A stretch of 64,000 bases of DNA from Rotaria sp. Silwood1 (taxonomy: Eukaryota > Rotifera > Eurotatoria > Philodinida > Philodinidae), in NCBI GenBank assembly GCA_905250075.1, contig CAJNOP010000013.1:2090188-2154187 (forward strand), read 5' to 3'. The first letter of the stretch is position 1. Each line of letters opens with the position of its first letter. The notes under the pieces are model-generated. The model had not been told where the DNA came from. It did not search any database and saw only the letters and a list, made by a program, of their open reading frames with translations. A program made the translations under genes and the position numbers. Of the stretch, positions 24,901-37,913 are shown piece after piece.

Positions 24901-27900
24901 ATGAGTGAATCAATGATGAATGTGGAAAGTACAGGTAGATGAAATGATGATGAAAATTTCTTTTCTGAATAGAGATTTAAATTTAATTTAGTTATTGATG
25001 GAAGTTTTTGTCAACCACTTGAAAGTACTCGTTTAACACGAACATCTAATGTAAGAAATTACAACGATGTTTCATGAATTTCTTTTTATGTTTTGAAATA
25101 TGTTTTTTTAGTGGTCACCAAATGAAACAACAATACGTTCTTCAAAAAATATTCCATGTATTACAAAATGTATGAATAATATTCTTCATTTTAGTTTAGA
25201 GTGAATACATATATAAGTATATTTGATAGTACTAAGTCTAGTCAAATAGCAACTTTTCATCGATGATATTTTGATTTATCATAGATAGATATTCGATAAA
25301 GTAATTTCATCAGGTTCGATATATGCCGTCTGCTACAAGAGTAATTGAGAAAGATTAACGAGATGTGCGCAAGGGGAAAAAAATGGATCGCCGAATTGTG
25401 GGATTGTCTGGATTCCCGTTGTATCCACTGGACTGTATGGATCGCCACTGGATCCTTTGCATTGTCACTGTCTCGCCGATACGAAAATCCCATAGAAATA
25501 GGAAAGGTAAAAGAGTGCATCTGGGTGTTCACGAATCTGCTTTTCCTCTTGGATGAAAAGGAATGATGTGAAAAATACTGAGTACAACACAGAAGTTTGG
25601 TTATGCCATTCTATAAGTTAGTTCTCATGTGACATGATGGGACTTGTCTTCAATGAACGTTGTTACACTTTTCTGATTTTAAATAAGTTTTAGAACTAAG
25701 AGTTTCAAGATTTTTGACTTAAATTCTTTGCAAACATACTGCTCAGTTCCGAAAGTGCTCAAATATTGTTGAGAATGCTATCTAAAACCAATTTTTTTGG
25801 TCCTGTATTCTAGATAGTTCCTAACGACAACACATCTGTTTGGTTTCAGTTGCTTAGTATGTGTACGTCTGAACTTAATATAGTAATTGAAAATAATGAG
25901 TTTGAATGAGTACACTATCGATGAGTTCATTAGTACTACGAGATGAGATTCACAGCAAAGTGAACATTTTCAGTATTATAAGTATCGATCTTTCATTAAT
26001 AAACCTTGCTAGAATGCAGTTCTTTTGATAGTAGTGGAATCTCATGGAGACTTATTCTCAAAGAAAATCACTATTCTGAATTGTTCCAATCGCGCTCATG
26101 AGGTCTTTGACAAAATCAAGATTTTGACTGAAACCATAATACTTTCAAGGAGCAATACAACGAAATATCCGATCACTTAAAGTCCTATTAGTATGATTTT
26201 GAAGTACATACGGAACACCCTGAAGTTAACATACACTCTTTAGGAATATACTTGGATAACTTATTGAAAGATGGTCAAAACTGATCGATTAGCCATGAAA
26301 AATATAATAGAATTAGTTCGGAAATTAATAGAAAAATTGCATGAAGTGCTATAGATTCTATTCAGCAGAAATCAGGATACAGTCTACTATAGAATCTCAC
26401 AAAGAGTCCTTTGAAGGCAAAAAGAAAAAATATTCGAAAACTCCGCTAGGAAGACACGAATATTTCGTAAGAGCTTGTTTGCTATACGGACCGCAAGGCG
26501 TATGAGAAGTTTTCACAAATAATTTTTTATTACTTTTGAAGAGTTTTTTATGGAGTGGAATAGATATTCAGTTACCGCGTAATACTGGATGGAATTCACT
26601 TTACATGACGAAGCCTTTCTATGAATTTTTAAACGAACCGAAGCATGTTCTGCTGCAGCAAATTACTTATTGTTGAGTATCGTTCAGTTAGACCCGAGGG
26701 ATCATTCTGAAAGATTTCAGGCCAAATTTTGGATTGCTTTCTAAAGCTTAGTTTGTACGTTAAAGTCAGAGTTCCCAATGGGACTGCAAAGGCGTCCTAT
26801 GGAACAACTTGTCTAATAAAAAGATTTCAAATCTAGAATTGATTTTTACGATTTCTTTTTATTTAAGCATCTGAGTTCATTCTGTTCGTACATGTTTCAA
26901 TCGGTTTATTCGATATCAAATTGTTATCCTAGTCACATGTATTTTATTGATTTCTGCCGAAATCAAATACAGAAACTAGGATATTAGGATTTTGACAAAA
27001 TCTCGCGACTACAATATTGAAGTCATCGAAATCTATATAATATGAACTTAATCGATTTCGTCGGAACTTATAATCTATTTTTGTTATCAGAGGATTTCGT
27101 TTTCATATCTCTACATAAGAGAACGTAATAAGCGTTTCCTCTTTAGCGCAGTTTTTTATCATGAATTATCAGTTTCTAATGTTTTTTTGCCATATTTCCA
27201 CAGTGTATAGAATTAATAGAAATTTTTTCGTATACAATGACGCATTCTAGTGGATTTCTTTAGATATTTGTGAATTCTTTTAAAAACTATAACATTCCGA
27301 GCTAGATATAATCTACCAGAATATACTATATACCCCTTACTTCATTTTCAGTGGACGGTTATAAAATATTGTTTTGAACATTGATTTAAACTGAAAATTC
27401 TTTATTGTTTGGTCTCTTGATTGATACAATCAACAACTATGCAGGAGTTGGTTAAAAATATAAATTCTTATGAACTATATAGAAATATAAAAAAAGCTTT
27501 AGGTCTCATTATTTGAACTTCTGAAAAAAAGATTTGAAAGTGTCTTATGAAAACTAGTAAAAAAAGTCAGCAACCAACATATTTGTCTTGAAGAAATACG
27601 ATGAACAATGAGATTATAACAAATTTTATTACTCAGCAATTCTATAAAGTACCAACTGAAACCACATTTCAAAGAAAAAAACTTAGACTTTGCCATTAAA
27701 AAGAAAAAAATTCGATGAAATCAGAAAATTAACCCATCACGTCTCATTCGAAGGTCCTTTAAAAACCATGCCATTGATCGAAATCATAATTTTTTGATCA
27801 GTTTCATGGGTTCTAGGAACTATCTAAAGAGCCAAGTTTTCTGCCACAGGAAGTATTCAATAACTTCTTTTCATGCCTAAAATTGTAGCTCTGTAACGTA

Positions 27901-30900
27901 ATCGAGTTACGATACATGTATCCACGAAACACCTAAAAATGATCATTTCTTTGTTTACCTGGTAGTACTGATTAATTTATTCAGTTGTCCTTCATCTGAA
28001 CTGGTCATTGTATCATAGACATATCAACTTGAAATGTATGTGGAGCATTTCGAGTTAAACATATGCATTTTTTGTTGAGATATGCATGCAGACATAATCA
28101 TTAAAGTGTCGCTTTTACAATTCCGTTCTAAAAACATTTAAATATCTCAACTACAGAACGATATCTTTTCGTAGTTGTTACATTATCATTGTTAAAATCG
28201 TTTTCTGGAAGTATTTGCAAATAAGCAAAGCCTAAGACTTTGATTGAAAATAAGTCCAGCCTTTAGTGATGTGGACTGGCTCGTAGAACTAATGACTCCG
28301 TCAAATATTATGCACAGAGTGAATGAGTCTTCAATATGTAGACTTATTTGACGCTAAGCCATTAGAATTGTTATGTCTATTATATTAAATCTATCTCGTC
28401 CGTAAAATGATGTGTTCATGGTTGGATCAAGGACAAACCATATCCCAAACTCTTTGAAATTGGTTGAAATTCTTCATCATCACTGGCTCTCCATAATCGT
28501 AATTAATCTATCCTACATGCTTTGAATTTCTCAATTGAATGAAATCGTATCCTTGATATCTGTACCGTACGTATCGGGAGGACACCGGCTAGATCGTAAC
28601 CGTATCCTCTGGATTGAGTGGATTCTCATCGTATCCAGAAGAGACGAAATCCGCTTTTTTCCCCTTAGATGTGCGTAATGAAGTTGTTTTGATATGCAGT
28701 TCCAGTAACTCCTTTTTTAATGGTGCGAGTCACAGCCCTGATGAATCTGTTTCGTTGCTACTATCGTAAGATACGGTTATGACAAAAAGCTTGTTATTTA
28801 CATCGCTCTTATATAACAGCAAATCCGGTAGTCGCATGACAGGATACAAGCCAATCAAAAATATAAAATTTTGATAATAGACTGTTCTCATAAGGGTCTG
28901 TCTCTCTGTAAAGTTTTAAGTTGAAATCCGAAAATTAGTTCTTCTCAAGTAGTTATAGAACGAAAAAAATACCTTAAAAATGTAATATCTAAACTCTAAT
29001 AAATTATGAACTCGACTTTGGTTTAGAATATTCTCACATCATGAGGGGTTCATGTAAGGCATACAAAAACTCGTATTCTCTCGTTTTTTAACTGTCGGAA
29101 GCGGATTCTATGAAAAATGTTGAACTTATCCTCGAATCAAAGCATCCCACTACCTATGTATCTATATGGGTAAGTTAGAAGAGAAATCAAAGATTGAACT
29201 GAAATTATAAGAATCACTCAATTAGAATTCGAGTTTTAAAGTGAAAAGAATAAGTAAGTAATGAAGAAAACTAAATACATTTATTATTAACATAAGAAAG
29301 TGTTTTTATATGATGTATGAAACAAACAATTCAATATAAGTTACTTAAAAATGTATTTAATTTTAGCTGAACAACAACTATATAAATTATACGCTCAAGC
29401 ATTAGCTGATTCAGAAGTAACACAAGATTGGAGTAGTTGGGTTGAAATGATGACAATTAATTGTCAAAAATGTTGTTCTGAAGCTGAAATTTCTCATCCG
29501 ATTGCTTTTCGTACTGGACGACAACCGTAAAAAAAGACTCACGATTTGTCTTTTTTTCTTGTTTCTTATTTTAATATTAATATTTTATAGACAATTATCT
29601 CGAAATATCCGTATGTTACAAATCGAACGTGACAGTTGGCTTTTATGGAATCGAGCACGTGATACATTAAATAATACTCGACAAGATCTTCCAGAAGTGG
29701 TAAATATTAATTTATTTTCTTCATTGTGTGAAACATGATCTAAAAAGAGAGTTTTGAAGTATACTAGTAAAAGTTTGAAACCTTTACAGATTGTGACAAA
29801 TGTTAATATATGATCAAACAGTATATATCAGTAACGTCTTGTTATAATATATGAACTACTTTCTTATTTTACTTCTGAAAAAAATATAGTGAAGAAATAT
29901 GTTTCAAAATAGATAGAATAAAATAATCTTCCCCTAATTAGCAATATCAGTTACATTGTGTTTCACATTTTAATTCTACAAGAATTGTACTTAAAATTTT
30001 AATTAAATATATGTATTTCTATGTTATTAAGATTCCAGGTAGTAGTGATCGATTAATTGTCGAACATCATCTTTTAAACAATCCACAATTACGTATGGCT
30101 AAAGCTGTACAAGGATGGTTACAAACAATAAAACTTGATGAACGGTATCAAACAGATCTTAAAATGGCTATGACAAAATTAGAACCGAAAAGAATTTATT
30201 GGTTTGTTATTTAGGTAGAATTTATTTTTTATTTATTGTTTTTATTATTTAGGGAAAAGACTTGTCATTTTCTTAAATCATCATATAATGCAAATATTCC
30301 GAATCCATACATAACTTGTTTGGTAAAGATTAATAATAAATGATATTTATATTGAATTATTTTCATAGGATTTTGATGCTACACATAAACAAAAACGACG
30401 TTTATGTGATACAGATGAACAAGAAGAAAATGATTTACTTCAAATAGTTTTTAATTTGTTGCGTGTTGGAGAATATTCGAAAGTAAATTAAAAAATTTAT
30501 TTAACATTGAAAATAAAAAGTTTTGTTTTTTTTAATTTAAGGCTAAAAATATATGTAAATCAACCGGTTATCATTGGTTAGCAGCGTTATTATCTGCTAA
30601 TGAATTATATCATGATGAAAATTATTATTGTTCAGAAGCAAATGATATTGTTTATCCTGTTGAAGGAAATCAAAAACGTATTCAATGGATTGAAAGCATG
30701 TATGAATTGTCTATGGATGTAAGTTGAAAAAATTCAAATGAAAATTCTAGGAAATCATATATTAATTATTATTAGTTATGTATAATAGAAAAATAAATAA
30801 GAAATAAGTAGAAAATTTTCACTGAAATCTATTGAATTTGAAGAATTTTTTTACAATAAACTGCAAATAGTTTTGAAATATATTGTTCAATTCAAACAAA

Positions 30901-33900
30901 CTTTTTTTTCTGAAAACTTGATGATAAGAAAGAATTACACAGACAATCATAAAAACATTATTGTGTTTTTTCTATAGAAAAATATTAATTAATAATATTT
31001 GATGTGAATATGACAAAATCAACCTCGTTTTCTAATAAACATCTTTTGAATTAACTTTAAATCCGTTATTCATGCATCTTAAATTACAAACTTATTTTAG
31101 TCATGGTTAAATTCAGTCCACTTTTGCGAAACATGATCTAAAAAGACTGTAGAAGTATATAGAGCAGAAATTCGTACCTTTCAGAAGCCGTGCGAGAGTC
31201 TTAACTCTCAGAGAAACTGAAGAACCAGTTGCATAAAAATTAGTCTGAACAGCATGGTGTCATTGGAAACATTGATATCTGAAAAAAGTAAATTCTTCGA
31301 CAGATAAATTAAGTACATTTTCTCAATCCTCTAGTCTAGCTCTATACACTATTAAAAAAACATTTGGTTTGACAGTGTCGTTCGAAGGGCTAGTCCTGTG
31401 AAATGAGCAATCTACGCACATCTGACTCCCAACTTTTACCAGAATGTTCTTCTATTTACTGTCTCCAACTCTTGTTAGTACAAATATTTCTGAACTGGAC
31501 AGTAGGTTTCTAAAAACAAACCTAGGTTATTTACTTTTTCTGCCTTTGAAGAAAACATTTGATTGACAAAAATAGTATACTCAGAATCAGCTCATTAAAC
31601 TGCATCACGTGATATAAAACACAAAACGCAAAGAAGAGCTAATTATAAATACTACTCACATTAAAAATCTAAAGAATATTTTTCATGTTATCATAATTAG
31701 AACACATCATATCAGATAATTGTGCTTTTAATAATTATTTTCTATTTATTAGATGCGCTTAAAACTTTACGAACGAGCAATCTATGGTCTTCTATGTGGT
31801 CGAATTGAAGCTTTAATACCAGTTTGTAAAACATATGCTGATTATCTTTGGGCATATACTTCATGTTATATTGAACAAGAAATTCATTATATTCTTGTGT
31901 ATATTTATTAAAAAAAAAACGAAATTTTCTTTTTTTTATTTAAATTAAACTTTCTATTTAGATGTGCTCATCAAAATGAATTAACAGATATAGAAAAACA
32001 TCGTATTCTATCTGATAATGGAATAAGAAATAATCAATTAAAAATGCCATCAATTTTTGATGAAATTCTTGCTGGTTGTCCAACACATATACGTGATGAA
32101 GCCTTATTACCATTTAATTTAATTCAAAAATATTTAATACTTGCTGATTATGATCGTTTATTTCATAGTATATTATCATTTTTACATACAAATAATGAAT
32201 TAAATGGAAGTTTATTACGTTTTTCAACACATATTTGTTTATTTTTATATGAACAAAATCATTCAGAAAAATTTAATCAAAATAATTTTATTGAAATTTT
32301 AACAACATATATTCATCATCTTATTGAACTTGAATTTAAAGATCTTGTTTGTTATTATATATCAAAATTACCATCAAACAATCAATGTAAAGATTAAATT
32401 TAGATTTAGTATTTTTTTTTTCTCAAGTTTAAAAATAATTTTTATGTATTTTAGCAACAATAATGGCAAAATTTTTAGATACATTATCAAATCGACAAGA
32501 TAAAGAATATTATTTAAAACAAGGTTTTACATATAAAATTGATATTGATACATCATTATTAATACTTGCGGCTAATCAAAGACGAGATCAAACATTTGAT
32601 AAAGATAATAATGAAGAAATTATATCAACAAATTCAAAAAATCTTAATGAAGTATTTTTCTATTTAAAAAAAAACAAAAGATTTTATTTGTTTATTTATT
32701 TTTCTTTCAAGAATGATCATAAACAATTAGAAGCATTAAAATTATTAACAACATTTTTATCAACACAAACATTAGATGCACTTCGTTTTGCTAATCAAAT
32801 ATGTCGATATTTTCTTAATGATGCTAAATATGAAGGAATTCGAATAGCTTTATCATATTTTCCACATGATATTGATATTCATACTGTAAGTTGACAATTT
32901 CTTTTATTTTTAATTTTATATTATAATTTATTTTTTGTGAAAATTTTTAGATTGAAGCAAATAATCGACAACAATCAGTAGATGATTTACGAGAATTTAA
33001 AGCATTTGGAGCTTATATTGTAAGAATATTTTATTTCATTGATCTAACTTACTCGGAAAGAAATTAGAAGACAAAATATTCCTTATGATAGCGAATCTTT
33101 TGTAGATTTTTTCCATCGGGATTCAGTTTTCAAAAACTAAGTCATATTTAGGAATTTCAGCCTGAAACTTTGTACACATGATTATCTTGATCAGACTATC
33201 GCATATATAAAGTTTCATTAATTTTGGATATCATATTGTCAAGATATGAAATTCGTCATATATTCCTATGTTATCAAGTACTTAAAGAAACGTGCAGATA
33301 GATGGTGCAATCAAGATCTTCACGTGTACACAAACAATTTTTTACCGTTAGATTTTGTCTATGATTAAGTATCTTATTCTAAGAATTTTAGTTCGAACAA
33401 AAAAATTGCTTCTTTGTTGAAATAGCTAATGTAAGAAAAACTGGTAAGATATTTGAAATTATTGAAATTTTTTTGTTCAATTTTTTATCCAATATCCTTT
33501 TCTGCGCTAGAGTCCTAACGAAACTGTCTTAAGTCTGTACAGAAGACCTATAAATCTGAATTCTTTCTCGACTATTTTCATTGAAAGCTCTCTCTTTATG
33601 TGACTCATAAAATGAACTGAAGAATGATAAATTACTTGAAAGAATTCCTTCATGAGTTGCAACTGTTCAGTCAATTTCTTTTCACTGAAGTCATTCATTT
33701 TTTCTAATGATCAATAGATTGATGACGAAACTAAAATTCGTCCACTTTGATAGTAATCTAATGTGTACAATCCTATAGATAATTACGTATTAGGATACAG
33801 CTTTTATATCGAAACTATAATAAAAGTGAAGATTAAACATCTTTCGTTATTTTTCTTTTGATTGAAATTCTTTAATATGTACAGATAATTTCATATTACG

Positions 33901-34715
33901 CTACTTTCCTTACTCCTGGCATAATCTATCTCTGGAAACTTTTCATGTCGGCATTTACATTCGTTTGGTTTTATCTTATATTAAAGCATCTGATTCGTTC
34001 CTAACAAGTTATACTTATTTGACTACACGCACTTTACATTCTAACTTAATTTATATCATTTACATTATTAGACATTGTTTCGAATTTCAAAACTTACGTT
34101 ATGTTTAATTTATGCTCTTTTTTACATTTAAGGCTGCCCTTGAAGCCATTCAACGTTGGTCTGAATTACATCAAAAACAACAAGAAAATGCATCCAATTT
34201 GACACGTGAAGATCAAGCTTATTTACCAGTAGTAATAAAAGCGTGTTATGATGTATTTGATTATCCACAAGGTTGGCTAGTTGATAGCACGGTATTTATC
34301 GTTGTCTTCAAATTTTATTAATTTTTTTGAAATTTTTAAATCAATAGAATATTCATCAAACATTAGCGGATAATGAAAAACGTCAAATTGAAATGTCAGT
34401 CTTACGTCATAAATATATTCCAATGTTAGCATGTAATCTATTTCGTATATTTGATTTAATTAAACAAGAACAAGAAACATTTCGTTTAATTATATTTCTA
34501 TCTGATAGTCGAAAACAACAACTATATACAGTAAATATAAAAACAAAATAAATTTGTTTCTTTTTTGTTAACTTGCTGTTTTTTTTTTACAATTTTAGTT
34601 ATTTTCTAAAGAAGCTCTTAATTCAGTACTTTCATTAACTGAACATGCAGCTGAACGATGTCTTGATCGACAACAACAACAAATTGATGATACGACAGTC
34701 AATTATTTTCTATAA
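24901..34715 (+). CDS. NUP107: nucleoporin NUP107
   Basis: Seventeen exons: 24901-24934, 24992-25050, 25112-25169, 29367-29526, 29591-29699, 30032-30201, 30253-30322, 30369-30482, 30542-30718, 31753-31898, 31962-32386, 32455-32651, 32712-32885, 32951-33019, 34133-34291, 34348-34530, 34599-34715. They give 806 residues in one frame. The body is the all-helical Nup107 fold: SWLLWNRARDTL, AKNICKSTGYHWLAALLSA, YGLLCGRIEALIPVCKTYAD, DYLWAYTSCYIEQEI, and a C-terminal half that in other species contacts Nup133 (ACNLFRIFDLIKQEQETFRL). Nup107 is a core Y-complex scaffold nucleoporin (family knowledge). The N-terminal disordered part is short (about 50 residues before the first helix; human protein 925 residues). 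Introns 3, 5, 9 and 14 are 4.2, 0.33, 1.0 and 1.1 kb; the rest are 50-75 bp. Confidence 0.96.
25170..29366 (+). other. 4.2 kb NUP107 intron 3
   Basis: The longest intron in the window. Near its left side (about 25370-25500) and right side (about 28560-28680) are GC-richer stretches that look like degenerate inverted copies of each other, sharing a CCCCTT/AAGGGG block next to a poly-T/A run and repeated GGAT/TCCA words. The interior shows no protein homology I recognise. Confidence 0.45.
29737..29800 (+). repeat. short repeat in NUP107 intron 5
   Basis: GAAACATGATCTAAAAAGA followed by GAAGTATA and a CCTTT block. The same order occurs at 31129-31195 in intron 9, diverged by roughly a third. 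Confidence 0.5.
31129..31195 (+). repeat. short repeat in NUP107 intron 9
   Basis: Second copy of the element at 29737-29800; the shared core is GAAACATGATCTAAAAAGA. Confidence 0.5.
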
Positions 34716-35290
34716 TGATTAGCGAAATTCATGTCAGATATAAAATAAAATTTGTGATGAGTGTTATCTATATTTGTCTTAGAAATAAGCTTCATTTTTT
34801 TCTTTGTTTCATTAAATTCATTATCATAATTGTGACAAACAGAAACAATATTAAACGAAAGAAAAATTCCCGATTGCAATTCGCTGGAGAAATGTTTAAG
34901 CGTGTCTACTAGACTCAAATAAATGAATAACATGATCTTAACCTCCTGAAAGTGTCCATATACAGATATCATCAGTACTCACAAACGAAACAGACATTAT
35001 ATGATCGAAAGTAGTGATGTGAGTTCTATCAAATGTGATAAACATGAGTTATCACTTCAATTGTGCCGATTTTCTAATGAAAATAAATAAAAAAATCAAC
35101 AACTGGCATTGTTTTCTTTAACGTTTTGGTAACAAAATTCTTACAGAGATGACAGAAATATGGGTTTGATCATAGAAACCTAGAATCGGGCATTAGCCTC
35201 TAAGGGCACAGCAAGCTGCGTTTGGCTTCCATTAATAGCATAAAATACAGTACTTTTAGAATTCGTTCAAATATATAATCTGTTCAACAT

Positions 35291-35339
35291 TTTTCCCATT
35301 ATACATGCAAAACCATTTTTGCATGTATAATGGGGAAAA
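35291..35339. repeat. 22-bp-arm inverted repeat
   Basis: The left arm TTTTCCCATTATACATGCAA and its reverse complement face each other across a spacer of about 5 bp; only one extra G breaks the symmetry. Such freshness suggests a recent foldback or MITE-end fragment. It is not a bacterial terminator in this context. Confidence 0.8.
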
Positions 35340-35821
35340 GGTTATAAAATAGTTGCTTGTTGTTTATGACGAAGCTGCTATTGCTTATCACCAGGATACA
35401 GTTTTATTCTATCTATTCGGTACACATTACTTCATCATCCATTTACTTAATCCTCCATAAATGCAATTAGTAAGTAGGTCATATATTATAATGAGCCGTT
35501 GTTGATATACACTCGGTGATCATGTATCATTAATGTCTGTCATGATTTGTAGGATACGTGGGTCCAAATTTCTACTATTATATTTCATCATTCCTTTTAG
35601 CTCGTGTTTCACACAATCTAAATTAAGAATAACTGCGAACGACTTCTTCATAATAATATGGGGCAAAATAATAGATTATACGAGAATCATGGAGTATACT
35701 TGGCTACTGTATAGAAAAAAGTGGTTGACCGGAAACGATATAATACCAGAATTCTCATATGAAAATATTTTTCGGTCAAAGAAAAATGCTTTATGAATCT
35801 ACCAAATTAGTACCAAGATAG

Positions 35822-35866
35822 GGTGTGAGTGTCAGTGTTGGGATACTTGTCCCATACACTCACACC
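35822..35866. repeat. G-rich/C-rich hairpin H1
   Basis: GGTGTGAGTGT at 35822-35832 pairs perfectly with ACACTCACACC at 35856-35866. The loop contains GGGATACTTG, which H2 nearly repeats. Confidence 0.75.
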
Positions 35867-35948
35867 TTTTATTCATAATTCACTTCGCATCTAAAATTCT
35901 CAAAAGTACTATACGAAAGAGTGTGAATACTGATTAAGACTAAATGCT

Positions 35949-37913
35949 TTATATTTTGATATCCGATTGTAAAATATTTGAAAAAAGAAAAAGTGTACTG
36001 ATTAAAGAAAGTCCAGACCAGTGCAGCATACTTTTCTTTGAGAAACAGGACATTCCACGATTTGTTATCTGTAGTCCCGTGTCGTAATCTATTGTAATAA
36101 AACGATTTAGTATCAGCATATTGCGAATGTAAATCTTCGATTTATTATCTGGCCAGCGCACTTCGAGGGTGAAATCCTCATCAAAATCACCGAGACCAAA
36201 ATGCAGTACGCGAGTATCAGCTGAACTATACGTTCCGCGACTTGATTTTACTTCGCGCATCATCGTCCAATGGGGAAAACGCAGTGTTACGCGGGCACCA
36301 ATTGCGTCACGGTTCACGTTCACACCATTACCTACTAGTTTGACCGCTAGCCAAGGTTTATGTTGTCCGGCAATGTTTTCAAACAGGAAGTTTGCACGAC
36401 CGCCACCTTGATCACGACCACCCACGAGCAAATCGAGGTCACCATCATGGTCGATATCACTCCAACCGAAATTCTGCCCACCTTTCATGCGAGCAGCTTT
36501 ATTAGTCGCTTGAAGGTCATTGATACCACTAATGACGCCCAAACTTTCGAAGTTACCGTCGCTTTTTTGTCGCATAAGACCAAACCATGCGAGTTGGTCG
36601 AAAGATGTGTATCTAGATTCATATTTAGTATCGCGTGTCAGGGCTAGATCAAGCCGTCCATCATTGTCAAAGTCGGCGATGCCGGCATCAATATCACCCT
36701 CATTAAAAGGCAAACCACGTTTCAAAAATTCGTTGACGAAAACATGGCTACTATCGTTCAAGATACGGTTGATCAACAGCTGAGTCGGATCAGACCATTT
36801 ACGGTTGTAATCTGATTCGACTGGATGTGAAATTGTGGCCAGGAAAATATCGTTTAAGCCATCACCATTAATATCTTCACAATCGATACCAAAGCCGTTC
36901 GAACCGACGTAAGTGTTGGTATCTTTGTCGGGTTCAGGTAAAGTACCGTTGCCAGTCGAAGGCAACCAATAGTTACCGGTAGCTTGAGCCAAAATGCCAC
37001 GAGCACTCGCCACGTTTGTGAACCTCCCGCTACCGTCATTTTCCCACAAGATGTTGTGACCCAAACCAATGCTCACGCCATAAGTCGAAATGAAAATATC
37101 AGCATCCCCGTCATTGTCATAGTCACATACGACCACACCGTTCGTCGGCTGTTTAGGGTTGATGCCGAGTAGATTAGTGGTCGTTACTTCTCTAAACGTG
37201 CCGTCACCTTTGCCGAAGAACAACTGATCAGCGACACCTTTAAGCGATCCACCATTACCTATGTACAGATCGAGAATACCATCGTTATTGAAGTCAGCAA
37301 AACTAGCACTTGCAGCAATAGAATTGCCTGGATCACCTTCAACACCTGAGTTTTGTAGGACGGTGAAGTGTCCCGTACCGTTATTCAAATAAATATGGTT
37401 GGTTAAGCCTTGAGTGGGATAATCAAGGCCGGCAAACACGTCTTGATCACCATCATTATCTATATCGCCAAACACGAAGAAACCGGCTTGCACTTGACGC
37501 AAGCCCGACCTGTCACTGAAATGAGTGAAAGTGCTATCTCCATTATTGATGAACACTAAGTGTTCAAGCGAGATATTTTTTTGCAAATTTGGATACAAGC
37601 TATGCATGATGATGTCGTCCCAACCGTCCCCATTGATGTCAGCAAAGGCTAGTCGACTATGATCATTGATCGGGATTATATTGGGCGGATTGACAACATA
37701 ATTATGATAAGTAATACCGCTCTTTGCCGAAATATCAATGAACGATGATTGACTGCTTACATTAATAGAGTCTGTAAGACCTGCTAAATTGGTACCAGCC
37801 ATTTTATTGTTAGTTAAGCTAATTGATTTCGGTAGGCATCTAACGATGACCATCATAATGACGAGGAAATAAACTAACATAGTAAACTGAATGTTCTGAA
37901 AAGTAAATAACAA
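35949..37913 (-). CDS. FG-GAP/ASPIC-UnbV (CRTAC1-like) protein, likely horizontally acquired
   Basis: An uninterrupted 654-codon frame. A hydrophobic N-terminal segment (about 10-27, MLVYFLVIMMVIV) suggests a signal peptide or anchor. Seven Ca-binding FG-GAP/VCBS motifs of the DxDxDGxxD type follow, for example FADINGDGWDDI, FGDIDNDGDQDV, YDNDGDADIF and WSDIDHDGDLDLL, giving a beta-propeller. The C-terminal part is an ASPIC/UnbV domain (NRDAIGARVTLRF, SSADTRVLHFGLG, EVRWPDNKSK). A second hydrophobic stretch at the extreme C terminus could be a membrane or GPI anchor. The family is mainly bacterial; animals have CRTAC1. The lack of introns and a richer base composition (28 G+C of 60 at 36181-36240 against 18 of 60 at 34381-34440 in NUP107) point to transfer. 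The function is probably an extracellular adhesion-type role. Confidence 0.92.
   Translation of the reverse strand: MLFTFQNIQFTMLVYFLVIMMVIVRCLPKSISLTNNKMAGTNLAGLTDSINVSSQSSFIDISAKSGITYHNYVVNPPNIIPINDHSRLAFADINGDGWDDIIMHSLYPNLQKNISLEHLVFINNGDSTFTHFSDRSGLRQVQAGFFVFGDIDNDGDQDVFAGLDYPTQGLTNHIYLNNGTGHFTVLQNSGVEGDPGNSIAASASFADFNNDGILDLYIGNGGSLKGVADQLFFGKGDGTFREVTTTNLLGINPKQPTNGVVVCDYDNDGDADIFISTYGVSIGLGHNILWENDGSGRFTNVASARGILAQATGNYWLPSTGNGTLPEPDKDTNTYVGSNGFGIDCEDINGDGLNDIFLATISHPVESDYNRKWSDPTQLLINRILNDSSHVFVNEFLKRGLPFNEGDIDAGIADFDNDGRLDLALTRDTKYESRYTSFDQLAWFGLMRQKSDGNFESLGVISGINDLQATNKAARMKGGQNFGWSDIDHDGDLDLLVGGRDQGGGRANFLFENIAGQHKPWLAVKLVGNGVNVNRDAIGARVTLRFPHWTMMREVKSSRGTYSSADTRVLHFGLGDFDEDFTLEVRWPDNKSKIYIRNMLILNRFITIDYDTGLQITNRGMSCFSKKSMLHWSGLSLISTLFLFSNILQSDIKI

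Larger units (their letters stand above)
34716..35948. other. NUP107-ASPIC gene intergenic region
   Basis: Holds the NUP107 3' end, a long perfect-arm hairpin (35291-35339) and the first G-rich/C-rich hairpin (35822-35866). Open frames here have no familiar domain. Confidence 0.5.

Noticed and set aside
25257..25566. Overlapping open frames on both strands in NUP107 intron 3
   Set aside because: They coincide with a GC-richer repeat-like block and show no domain.
35291..35339. Rho-independent terminator
   Set aside because: The hairpin is AT-rich, far from a bacterial-type gene end, and the genome is eukaryotic.
36169..37172. Several plus-strand and offset minus-strand frames of 60-95 codons
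   Set aside because: All lie within the ASPIC gene and lack domain sequence; they are shadows of its GC-richer coding DNA.
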